A DNA stretch of 64,000 nucleotides, taken from NCBI GenBank assembly GCA_019636535.1, contig JAHBXK010000007.1, forward strand, positions 62,001-126,000, written 5' to 3'. Below, piece by piece: positions 35,033 through 43,714 of this stretch. Position 1 is the first letter of the stretch; every line of letters begins with the position of its first letter. Below the pieces are notes generated by a model. That model did not search any database, had not been told where the DNA came from, and saw only the letters and a list, made by a program, of their open reading frames with translations. The stretch comes from Phycisphaeraceae bacterium. GTDB lineage: Bacteria; Planctomycetota; Phycisphaerae; Phycisphaerales; UBA1924. Position numbers and translations under genes: made by a program.

Positions 35033-36277
35033 CTATTTCTGAAAGATCGGCAACAGTCGCTTGGGCATTTGCAGAACGATCAGCGCCATCGACGTCCCAT
35101 AAACCGGACCGACGCTCGGATCGGCCCAACTGGCGTCCTCCTGCTGCCTTGCCAGCAGTTCATTCCTCGTTGCGGGCCACCAGCGCTGCCACACATCCCC
35201 CCCGGCCAGGTACATCGCCTGCACTGCGTAGTAGTGCCCGTAGTAGTAATGCGCAGCCGGGATATTCCCCGAACCCGGCAGCGCCGTCGAGAGCAGATAC
35301 TCGATCCCGCGGCGGACCGACTCATCGTCATAGATGCCCGCGTACTGCAACGACGCCACCCCAGCCGCGCTCCGCGGCCAGGCCGAAAACCCGCTCGACA
35401 ACTGGTACTTGAAGCCGCCGTCCGGGTTCTGGCATTGCCGCACATACTCGACCGCGCGATCGATCACTTCCTTCGGGATGTCCAGCCCCGCGTTGCGAGC
35501 TGAGCGAAGCGCCATGATCTGGCAGATCGTCACCGAGACGTCCGCGTCGTACGGCACAGGGTTGTATCGCCACCCCCCCTCGGAGTTCTGGCTCCGCTCG
35601 ATCAGGTCGCACGCCTTCACGAGCGCCTCGTGAACGCGCCGGCTGCGCTCGGTGTCGCCGCCCCCGCGCGTCATGCCGTACACCTCACCAAGAAACAACG
35701 CTGCGAAGCCGTGCCCGTACATCGGCCCGTTGCTCGCGTCCGACGTCAAGAGCCCCGTCTCGGTGCTGTTCTGCAGCACGAACTCCAGGCCACGCTCCAC
35801 CTGACGCGCATACCGCCCGCGACCGGGCAGACTGCCGTCGGCCATCAACGCGATGCAGGCCAGGCTCGTCACGGCGATGTTCTTGCCGTAGCGACCCTCA
35901 CCGAAGGACCCGTCGGGCTGCTGTTGTGCAGCGATCCACGCCAGGCCCCGCTCCACCGCCACGTTCAACTCCGGCGTGATCTCGTCCTCCATCGGCCGAT
36001 TCTCAGCGCTCGCCGTGCCGTCGGGCCGCACGTCTCGCCGTGGCTCGGCAGCGTTCCCAGCCGGTGCTGGCGCAACCGGCGCAGGCTCTGACTTCTCGGC
36101 GTTCGGCTGAAACTCCGCGCTCGTGTCACTCGTCGATCGCACCGCCCCTCCGACCGGCTGCGCAAGCACGAACGCCCCGATCGCACAGACAACCCGCGCG
36201 AGCGCGGTCAAACACCGGCGCTGGCACGCAACCGCACCCTTCTCAGAACGCACAAACTTCACGTGCATGCACATCAT
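35033..36277 (-). CDS. Exported prenyltransferase/squalene-cyclase repeat protein
   Basis: These 414 residues carry a signal-like N-terminus and a Pro/Ala-rich linker, then an alpha/alpha-toroid with QW-type repeats such as QQQPDGSFGEG, SQNSEGGWRYNP and CQNPDGGFKYQ. This is the repeat region shared by terpene cyclases, but the catalytic DxDD of squalene-hopene cyclase is not seen and the protein is exported. It is therefore likely a non-enzymatic or cryptic member common in Planctomycetes. The ATG at 36277 overlaps the previous stop as ATGA, indicating translational coupling. Confidence 0.7.
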   Translation of the reverse strand: MMCMHVKFVRSEKGAVACQRRCLTALARVVCAIGAFVLAQPVGGAVRSTSDTSAEFQPNAEKSEPAPVAPAPAGNAAEPRRDVRPDGTASAENRPMEDEITPELNVAVERGLAWIAAQQQPDGSFGEGRYGKNIAVTSLACIALMADGSLPGRGRYARQVERGLEFVLQNSTETGLLTSDASNGPMYGHGFAALFLGEVYGMTRGGGDTERSRRVHEALVKACDLIERSQNSEGGWRYNPVPYDADVSVTICQIMALRSARNAGLDIPKEVIDRAVEYVRQCQNPDGGFKYQLSSGFSAWPRSAAGVASLQYAGIYDDESVRRGIEYLLSTALPGSGNIPAAHYYYGHYYAVQAMYLAGGDVWQRWWPATRNELLARQQEDASWADPSVGPVYGTSMALIVLQMPKRLLPIFQK

Positions 36278-37014
36278 TCAGGCCTCTGCTCCGCAAGCCG
36301 ACGGTAATACGACTCCGTGGCGCGTTCCCACGTGGTGCTGAATCGATCCCCCGCGCCCTGCAGCAGCATGTCGCGGATGCGAGCGGGCAACGCGCCCCAC
36401 GCCGCCGGAGCACTCTCCAGCGCTGGGCGCAGCGCACCCTCTTGAAACGGTGGCGGATTCACCTGCCCCGTGTTGTCCGCACCCGCCTGATCGGCGGGCG
36501 TCTGCTGCTGTTGCTCCTGCCGCCCCGCCTCGTCGCTGTTCCGCGGGTCGTCACGCTGCTGCGACGAACTCGACGAACTCTGCTGCTGTTGCTGCTGGCT
36601 GCTCCGCTCCAACTGCGAGATCAACTCGTCCAGCCGGCGCAGCACGTCCTCCTGCACGCGCTGCGTGTTCAGGCTCGAATCACGCCGCTTCTCCAGCCGC
36701 TCCGCCGCATCGCCCATCAGCGTGATCGCCTGCTTGAAAGCATCGCCGAGTTCCTGCGCCGTCAGTCGGCGCTGCAGTTCCTTGTCCGTCTCGGCCGGGG
36801 TCGTCGCGTCGGGCTGTCGGGGCTTGCTCGTCGAAGGCAGACCGAGTAGTTCGTCGAGGTCCGGCAGACCTGGGTCCTCAACCTGCTCGGGCTCGCTTGG
36901 CGCACCCGCCGGAATTTCCGGCTCCGCACTGGCGAGCGACGGCGCAGCGCACACCATCAGCGCGCCCGCCGTGACAACCACCCACCACCCTCGAACCCAG
37001 TCGCGCTTTCTCAT
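36274..37014 (-). CDS. Exported Gln/Ser-rich partner of the DUF4175-like protein
   Basis: This 246-residue protein has a signal peptide (MRKRDWVRGWWVVVTAGALM), an acidic Pro/Glu region, a predicted helical segment (about 75-130) and a Gln/Ser homopolymer tract (QQQQQSSSSSSQQ). A conserved-looking C-terminal region, AWGALPARIRDMLLQ, then ATESYYRRLAEQ, resembles the tail found next to DUF4175-type proteins. Both ends overlap neighbours as ATGA. The function is unknown; it is probably periplasmic and acts with its coupled partners. Confidence 0.6.
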   Translation of the reverse strand: MRKRDWVRGWWVVVTAGALMVCAAPSLASAEPEIPAGAPSEPEQVEDPGLPDLDELLGLPSTSKPRQPDATTPAETDKELQRRLTAQELGDAFKQAITLMGDAAERLEKRRDSSLNTQRVQEDVLRRLDELISQLERSSQQQQQQSSSSSSQQRDDPRNSDEAGRQEQQQQTPADQAGADNTGQVNPPPFQEGALRPALESAPAAWGALPARIRDMLLQGAGDRFSTTWERATESYYRRLAEQRPE

Positions 37015-40000
37015 TGCACACCTCCCGGCGGTTCGCCCCGTCTTTCCCCGCCACCGCCACCACCGCCGGGCTCAAGCCTGTTCCCCGATCCGCCCGAAAC
37101 GCGTTCCAGCAGGCTCTTGGCCTGTTCGGCCAGTTCGCGCTGCAGCCGGCCGATCTCCTCAACGGTCTGCGGATCGCTCGCCGCGAGACCCGACTCGTCG
37201 ATCGATCGCGTCTGCGCCAGCGCCTCTTCCTGAAGCGACCTCAGCAGTTTCAACTCCGCGGCCGGCGGGAACAGCCCGCCACCCTGCCCCGAGCCCTGCC
37301 CGCCGCCCCCTTCGGGCTGCTCGTTCTCTCTGAACGGATCGTCCTTCTTCCTCGACTCATCCAGCGCCTCGATCAAACTCCGGAGCACGCGGATGCTCGA
37401 CACCTGCCGCCGACGCACGTCGTCCGTCGCCTCGCCCTCGACCAGCACCTTCGCAGCCCGGTCCATCAATTCGTCAAGTCGCTGGTGCGCAAAGTCGAAG
37501 ACCTTCGCATCCCGCAGTCCCTCCGTCTGCCTGCGCACCTCAGCCAGTTCCTGACGCAGAATCTCCTGATCCTGCCCCAGCAACCTCGCCGAGTTGCGCG
37601 TCCGACGCGTCGGCTCCTGCCCCACCAGAGGGTCCGTCGCGTCGCGGATCGTGACCTGCCGGTCGAGCGCCCGTCCGTACGCCTTGCTCAGTTCGGCCTT
37701 GGCCCGCGCCTCCTCCCGATTCTGCGCTTGCTCGTCGGTCCGCATCGCCAGCGCCAGCGCCTCCTGCAGCGCACGCAAACTCGCCTCCTCCTGATCCATC
37801 GCCTCGTCCGAGTTCGGCGGCCGATCCGAGAGCGCCACCACGGCCGTCTGCTGCGCCCGCGCCGCCCGCTCGATCAGTCGCCCAACCGCCTGCGCCTCGC
37901 GCGGCCCGCCCGACGCCTCATCGAGCACGCCCAGCGTGTTGCGGTGCAGCCGCGTCATGCCGCCCGCCAGCCGCGGTGCCGCGTCCGCAAACTCCCCACC
38001 GTCCCCGCCCATCGCCGTGATCAGCGACGCCAGTTCATTGCTCTGCACGTTCACCAGCGTCCGCAGAGACTCGATCAAACTCGCGAGCACGCGGCGCAAC
38101 ACCGCATCGCGGTTCTGCGCCGATTGATCCAAGTCGCGCAGCATCTGCTCCATCGCTTCGGCCGCCGCGGCCTGCTGTCGGCCCGCGTTCCCGGTCTGGT
38201 TCTGCTGGATCTGCTGGGCCGCCTCCTGCAGGCGATCCGTCACGCCCTCGCGCTGCGCCCGCTCCGCAGCCTGCGCAAGCCCCTCCGCCGCCGCGGGGTC
38301 GTTGCGCTCCAACTGGCTCTGACGCTCCAGCATCCGCTCCACCACCTCGCGCGCCCGATCGGCCAGCGATCGCTGCTCCGCCGCGGCCTCGGCCAACTGC
38401 CGCCGCTCCTCCGGTGTCAGTTCACTCGACTGCTTGCCGCTCGTGCTCTCGCCAAGACGCGAGGTCTGCTCTTCCAGCGACCGTTGCTCCTCAAGCAAAC
38501 GTTCGATCGCGCGTCGGCTCGCCCACGTGTCCTGCCCCTGGTCGAGCATGTCAACCAGGTTCGCCAACTCGTCGCGAACATCCTGCTGCGCGCGCTCTGC
38601 CGACCGCTTCGATTGCTCCGCCTGCCGCTGACCCCGCGAGCCCGGCTCCCCCGAACTCGCTTCCCCCGACTCGCCCGACGCGCCCGATACACCGGCCTCC
38701 TCCCCGCCGTCCGGCTCACCCATCGCCTGCGCAGCCTGAGCGGCATCGCTCGCCGCCTGGCTCGATCGCTGACCCGCCCGCCGAATCGACGAGCGTGCCT
38801 CGTTCAACAGCCGGTCGAGCCCCTCATCGGTCAGCGCGTTCTCGTTCAACCGTTCCTGCAACCGAGACACGGCCTGATCCTGCCTCGACAGCCGCTCGCT
38901 GATCCCGGCCTGCGCGCGCGCCGCCTGCTCCGCCGAAGACGCCGCCGCCTGCGCGAGTTGATCCATCGCCCGCGACTGATCCTCGTCCAGTTGAATCGCG
39001 CTCCGCCGAACGCTCGACAACTCCGCCCAAATCTGTTCCACCAGTTCCTGCCGAGACATGATCCGCAACTTGCGCACGCTCGACCGCACCGCCTCGTGCC
39101 GGCGCCCGTCCATCTCAAACCGATCCGCCGCAAGCGCCGTCAGCCACAGTTCATCGCCCGGGTGAAGGTCGAGGTCGCTCAGATCCAGCGTGCGAGCGAT
39201 CACCAATCGCTTCGTCGTCGGACCCTCACCCCCTTCAGCACCAACCTGCGCCCGATCCTCAACCGGTTCCGCCGCAGCGCCCGCGCTCCCCGCGGGCCGG
39301 CGCGCACGCTGACGCTCAAGCACGATCGACGACAACCCGACGTCGTCCCGACCCTCCGCCTCAACCTCGACGACCGCCGTCGGCAACACCGATCGATCCT
39401 CCGACGGCTTCGTGATCGTCGCCGTCGGCGGCGCATCGGCGAGCGCTTCCAGAACATACATCGACCGCTCAACCGTCTCGATGCCGTGCTCATCCACGGC
39501 ACGCACGTTCACGCGGATCGTCTCGTCCAACCGCAGATTCAGCGACCACGCGCGCCCGCCCTCGACCGACGAGAACGCAACGCCCGCCTCGCCGTCCACC
39601 GCGGACTTCGCCGACGCCACCGTCGTCGCCACGTCCGGGCCGAGCATCGCGCGCAGCCACGCCGAGTCCTCACCCAGCCGAACGCTCGGCGCACGCGGCG
39701 ACACAGGCTTGTTGAACCGCACCAGCAGCGACACCCACGACCCCGCCAGCGCCGGCGCGGCGATCGCCCGATCGTCGTTCCCGGCGCCCAACTGAACCGC
39801 GACCGGACCATCACCCGCCCCGTCGGTCTCAACCGATGCGTACGCCGGAGGGATCACGACCAACTCCGCACCCACTACCGCCGGCGGCGTGACAAGCAGC
39901 GTCCGCGCAACCTCGGTCCGATCGTCCGCCGTCTCAAACCAGTATTCGAGCGTCAACTCCGTCAGCGCCTGTCCCGCGGCCGACGCCCCGCCCTGCACAT

Positions 40001-40874
40001 CGGGCAGCGTCAACCCCGCGGGCTCGATCAACCGCTCGAACAACAAGCCAGACTCCGCGTCCCCCGCCCGCACAGGCCGGTTCTGGCTCGTCAACAGCAC
40101 GCGCCGCTCCGGCGACACCGCCTTCGAGCCCGACACCACGCGATACACCGCCGCCACGCGCGTCTGATCCGCGTCACGGTCCGATTTCAGCAGCGCAGCA
40201 CGCAGCGCGAGCGCAGTGCCCATCGGGTGCACGCGCACGCCCGTCGCGTCCGCAACCGCCGTCCGCTTCGGCCAGTCCACCTTCGCCCACGGCGTGAACA
40301 CACGCTGCGCGCCGATCGCCGTCAGCCTCGGCGCCACGCCCGCGATCAGCACGAACAACAGCATGATCCCCGCCAGCGCTCCCACCGCCGCGTACACCGG
40401 CCGCCGACGAAGGATCGACGATACCCGCACACCCGAGGTAGCAGTCGCCGCACGCTCCACCACCGCCCGCGCCATCGGGTCCGCAGACGCCCGGTCCGCC
40501 AAATCCACACCGCCCGCCAGCAGCCCCGACAGACCAGGAAACGACCGCTCCAGCCGCAGCGCCACCTCCGTCAGGCTCGGCGCGAACCGAACAGCCGCGC
40601 GCAACACCCGCCACGCGGCCACCACGATCGCGACCAGCGTCACGGTCCACAGAAAGACCCGCAACTCGCGCGGCCATCGCACCACAAAGTCGATCACACC
40701 CGCCAGCAGCGCCACCGCCAGCGTCCCCGCCGCGATCCACGCCACCCCGCGCACCGTCAGCATCAGCCTTGCCGAACGTCTCAGCCGACGCAAGTCGGCG
40801 ATCACCCGGTCAATGGCCGCAGGTCGTAGTTTCGGGTCCGAGTTCAAGCAGGACTCCGGTCGGTTCAAGGTCAC
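37011..40874 (-). CDS. Large DUF4175-like membrane protein
   Basis: These 1287 residues have three N-terminal membrane helices (about 42-65, 75-95 and 160-180 by hydrophobicity). A beta-rich periplasmic middle follows, with segments such as TLEYWFETADDRTEVARTL and NLRLDETIRVNVRAVDEHG typical of the DUF4175 family. The C-terminal half of about 600 residues is Gln/Arg/Glu-rich and strongly coiled-coil. The GTG at 40874 has a GAGGGGGG upstream. The gene overlaps the next as ATGA. The architecture suggests an envelope scaffold or stress sensor; no catalytic motif is visible. Confidence 0.7.
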   Translation of the reverse strand: MTLNRPESCLNSDPKLRPAAIDRVIADLRRLRRSARLMLTVRGVAWIAAGTLAVALLAGVIDFVVRWPRELRVFLWTVTLVAIVVAAWRVLRAAVRFAPSLTEVALRLERSFPGLSGLLAGGVDLADRASADPMARAVVERAATATSGVRVSSILRRRPVYAAVGALAGIMLLFVLIAGVAPRLTAIGAQRVFTPWAKVDWPKRTAVADATGVRVHPMGTALALRAALLKSDRDADQTRVAAVYRVVSGSKAVSPERRVLLTSQNRPVRAGDAESGLLFERLIEPAGLTLPDVQGGASAAGQALTELTLEYWFETADDRTEVARTLLVTPPAVVGAELVVIPPAYASVETDGAGDGPVAVQLGAGNDDRAIAAPALAGSWVSLLVRFNKPVSPRAPSVRLGEDSAWLRAMLGPDVATTVASAKSAVDGEAGVAFSSVEGGRAWSLNLRLDETIRVNVRAVDEHGIETVERSMYVLEALADAPPTATITKPSEDRSVLPTAVVEVEAEGRDDVGLSSIVLERQRARRPAGSAGAAAEPVEDRAQVGAEGGEGPTTKRLVIARTLDLSDLDLHPGDELWLTALAADRFEMDGRRHEAVRSSVRKLRIMSRQELVEQIWAELSSVRRSAIQLDEDQSRAMDQLAQAAASSAEQAARAQAGISERLSRQDQAVSRLQERLNENALTDEGLDRLLNEARSSIRRAGQRSSQAASDAAQAAQAMGEPDGGEEAGVSGASGESGEASSGEPGSRGQRQAEQSKRSAERAQQDVRDELANLVDMLDQGQDTWASRRAIERLLEEQRSLEEQTSRLGESTSGKQSSELTPEERRQLAEAAAEQRSLADRAREVVERMLERQSQLERNDPAAAEGLAQAAERAQREGVTDRLQEAAQQIQQNQTGNAGRQQAAAAEAMEQMLRDLDQSAQNRDAVLRRVLASLIESLRTLVNVQSNELASLITAMGGDGGEFADAAPRLAGGMTRLHRNTLGVLDEASGGPREAQAVGRLIERAARAQQTAVVALSDRPPNSDEAMDQEEASLRALQEALALAMRTDEQAQNREEARAKAELSKAYGRALDRQVTIRDATDPLVGQEPTRRTRNSARLLGQDQEILRQELAEVRRQTEGLRDAKVFDFAHQRLDELMDRAAKVLVEGEATDDVRRRQVSSIRVLRSLIEALDESRKKDDPFRENEQPEGGGGQGSGQGGGLFPPAAELKLLRSLQEEALAQTRSIDESGLAASDPQTVEEIGRLQRELAEQAKSLLERVSGGSGNRLEPGGGGGGGERRGEPPGGVQ

Positions 40875-41078
40875 CCACCCCCCTCGCGCTCCACAACCCC
40901 CATTCCAGGTCCCCGACCCATGCCGGGACTTCCAGTATCGTCCGACGGCCGAACGCCGCCAACACATACCGATTCGCACGATCCGGCGTTGACGATCACG
41001 CCGGTGCGCATCATTCGCGCGTATCCAGCCACACCCGGCCGCGTACCCGGTCGATCCACACTTCTGTTGGTAATATGT

Positions 41079-41095
41079 CCGGGGGTGACCCCCGG
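41079..41095 (-). terminator. Strong hairpin between the VWA and DUF4175-like genes
   Basis: CCGGGGG (41079-41085) pairs perfectly with CCCCCGG (41089-41095) across a TGA loop. It lies 43 bases past the VWA gene stop codon and is followed on the minus strand by ACATATTACC. The A/T-rich tail is weak for an intrinsic terminator, so it may attenuate rather than stop transcription into the DUF4175-like gene. Confidence 0.4.
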
Positions 41096-41137
41096 TTCGC
41101 CGTCACAATGCCGTTCTCTGCCCCCACCCACCCCCGC

Positions 41138-43714
41138 TCACGCCAGCCGCATCAACCGCCGACCCACCCACTCCAGCGTGCACAACAGCACCACCAGCGC
41201 CAACGCCAGCGGCGTATCCCACAGGGTCCGCGTCTGCGGCTCCCCGGCGACCTTGATCCGCCGGTTCGGAAGCAGCCGGTCAAGTTGTCCCAGGTCCGCC
41301 GTCGAGAGCACCTGCCCGCCCGAGACATCCGCGAGACTCGCCAGCAACCCGTGATCCGCCGCGGGCTGCCGCAGTTCGTCGTCCGATCGCACCACTTCAA
41401 GCCTCGCCGACAAGTCACTCACCCGACTCGTCAACAGTGGATCGACGATCTCCACTCGATACTCCCCCGCCCGTCCCAGCACATACACCGCGCTGAACGC
41501 GTTGGAGGCCGTCGGCCCACCCGCCGAACCCCCGGCTAGCCGGCCCGGCGAATCCGAGCCCAACTCGGGCGTCAACAGAACCTCAGCCGACTCCGCATCT
41601 CCGTCAACCGCGGGCCGGACTGAACCCGGCCCGTCAACGCGGAAGACCCTCGCCCGAACCGACCTCGGCTCGGCATCGACCAGCGACTGCTCGAGCAGCG
41701 TCAGCCGGATTCGCACAGGCGACTGCACCTCCGCCCGCGCGGGAGCCACGTCGAGCAGCGCCGGCTTGCCCGAGCGATTCAGCGCCTCGCGCCCCAGCAT
41801 CCGGAACAACTGCAGGTAGAACCGCTCCGTGTACGGCTCACCGCGCGCGTACCGCCATCGCCACACCTCGTCCGTCGCGACATACATCACCCGACCCGCC
41901 CCGTACCGCATCGACATCAACAGCGGCGACGACTCGGCGAGCACCGACGACACGTCGCCGTTCCCAACGGGCGCAGCATCCGCGGCCACCGCCACCGCCA
42001 AGACCTCCGCCGTCGGCTTCAGCCGGTCGCGCCCGATCCGCTGCACCCACTGCAGCGCGCTCCAGCCCACACGCGGGTCCGACAGCGCCGGCGGCCAGAA
42101 ACTCCCGCCGTCATCGGCTCCCCCGCCCCGCTCCACCGCAGCATCCGCCAGCCGAAGCACGCCCAGCCGATCGGCCTCGGGCGTCGGAAACACCACCACG
42201 GGCCGATCAAACACCGGCACCGTCTCCCCCGACTCCGCGCCGAGCGCAAACGGAAGCAGATCCGCCAGCGGCGTGCTCCGCCACGAACCCGGCGTGTGGC
42301 TCTCGCCGCCGATCCACACAAGCCCCGCGCCGCCCACCGCCACGCGCTCGCGCAACTGAAACAACTGCTCGCTCGTGAACACGCCCGGCCACACGTCCCC
42401 CACAATGAACAGATCAAACTCCGCCCACTCCTCGGGCGAGCGCGGCAGCGATTCGAGCGTGACAGTCCCCTCCTGGATGTACTGGTGCCGCGGCGAGAGC
42501 AGCAGCGACGCCGACCGCACCGACGGCTCGCGCAGCAGGAGGTTCTTGACGTACCGATACTCCCACCGCGGATACCCGTCGATGTACAGCACGCGCAGCG
42601 GCCGATCGACCAGTTCCAGCGCCACGTCGATCGAGTTGTTGTCCTGGATCAGGTCCTGCCTCGCCGGATCGGGTCGGATCCGAACCGCCCAGCGTGCCTC
42701 ACCCGGCCGGCCCGACCGCGCGGTCAGACGCACCGACGCGGACGCCGTGACCGCCTCCCCCGCACCCTCACCCGACACAACCCCCTCCCCCTCGGGCCAT
42801 CGAACGGTCCGCGTGTCCAGCACCTCGCCCGTCGACAGATCAACCAATTCAACCTCGACCGGCGCGTCCACACCGTCCGGCCGTACCCCCGCGATCACCC
42901 GCTCGATCTGCGCTTCGATCGGCACCGCGTCCAGCGCAAACGCCAGCCGAGGCGACTCAACCCGCCGCACGCCCACGTCCGCGATCCCCGCCGCATCCCC
43001 CAACGGCAGCGCGAACACCGGCACACGCTCGGCCTCCAGCCGACGCATCAGCGCCCGCGAAGGTTCAGACGTCGACCGACCGTCGCTCATCAGCACGATC
43101 CCCGAGATCGGCCTCGCCGCAGCGCGCCGAAGCGCCTGATCGATCGCCCGCTCGATGTCCGTGCGCGACCCTTCCGCGGGCGGAACCACCGGAATCGCCG
43201 GCGTCACACCCTCCGCCGCGCCAGCCTCACCCTCTTCAGCCCGCAGTTCGTACGCCGAGCCGTCGAACCCGAACCACACCACCGTCCGCTCCGCAACCAG
43301 CCGCTCCACCGCCGGCGTCACGCGCTCCAGCGCTTCCCGCATCTGCTCGTCACGCGTCCGTCGCACACTCGCCGAACCAACCCCCGGCGCGTCCGGAATC
43401 CCCATCGACGACGATCGATCAAGCAAGAACAGCACCCAGTCCGGCTCATCGATCTCGTTCGGCTTCACCAGTTGCGGACCGCTGATCAGCACCAAGAGCG
43501 CAACCAGCAGCAGCCCGCGCAACCCGGCCAGCACCGACCGTGCCCATCGCGGCCCTTCCAGCCGCACGTACGCCCGCCAGACCAGCAGCCCGATCAAGCC
43601 CAGCGCGATCGCCCATACCCACGTCGGAAACGGACGCGCAAAGCCGAACTCAACCCCGGGATCGGAGAGGTTCAACGAACCGCCACCAAGCCAGCCGAGC
43701 AACATCGCGCTCAC
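41138..43714 (-). CDS. von Willebrand factor A membrane protein with GATase-like domain
   Basis: These 858 residues start with two membrane helices (about 32-48 and 65-80). A VWA domain follows whose metal site is D-R-S-S-S (99-103), with MSDGRST later in the fold. A glutamine-amidotransferase-like region comes next (YIDGYPRWEYRYVKNLLL, FDLFIVGDVWPG, GLVWIGGESHTPGSW), and a final C-terminal helix closes the protein. The start is GTG, overlapping the previous stop as GTGA, with a GAGGGGGG ribosome site. This arrangement is frequent in Planctomycetes and is taken to assemble with the BatA-like protein. Confidence 0.8.
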   Translation of the reverse strand: MSAMLLGWLGGGSLNLSDPGVEFGFARPFPTWVWAIALGLIGLLVWRAYVRLEGPRWARSVLAGLRGLLLVALLVLISGPQLVKPNEIDEPDWVLFLLDRSSSMGIPDAPGVGSASVRRTRDEQMREALERVTPAVERLVAERTVVWFGFDGSAYELRAEEGEAGAAEGVTPAIPVVPPAEGSRTDIERAIDQALRRAAARPISGIVLMSDGRSTSEPSRALMRRLEAERVPVFALPLGDAAGIADVGVRRVESPRLAFALDAVPIEAQIERVIAGVRPDGVDAPVEVELVDLSTGEVLDTRTVRWPEGEGVVSGEGAGEAVTASASVRLTARSGRPGEARWAVRIRPDPARQDLIQDNNSIDVALELVDRPLRVLYIDGYPRWEYRYVKNLLLREPSVRSASLLLSPRHQYIQEGTVTLESLPRSPEEWAEFDLFIVGDVWPGVFTSEQLFQLRERVAVGGAGLVWIGGESHTPGSWRSTPLADLLPFALGAESGETVPVFDRPVVVFPTPEADRLGVLRLADAAVERGGGADDGGSFWPPALSDPRVGWSALQWVQRIGRDRLKPTAEVLAVAVAADAAPVGNGDVSSVLAESSPLLMSMRYGAGRVMYVATDEVWRWRYARGEPYTERFYLQLFRMLGREALNRSGKPALLDVAPARAEVQSPVRIRLTLLEQSLVDAEPRSVRARVFRVDGPGSVRPAVDGDAESAEVLLTPELGSDSPGRLAGGSAGGPTASNAFSAVYVLGRAGEYRVEIVDPLLTSRVSDLSARLEVVRSDDELRQPAADHGLLASLADVSGGQVLSTADLGQLDRLLPNRRIKVAGEPQTRTLWDTPLALALVVLLCTLEWVGRRLMRLA

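Noticed and set aside
35033-36277. A genuine squalene-hopene cyclase
   Set aside because: The catalytic DxDD is not seen and the protein has a signal-like N-terminus and a Pro/Ala linker, unlike the enzyme.
37014-40829. A 1271-codon open frame on the plus strand opposite the DUF4175-like gene
   Set aside because: It is Arg/Pro/His-rich with no domain signatures and lies antisense to a gene with membrane helices and coupled neighbours; long shadow frames are expected at this GC content.
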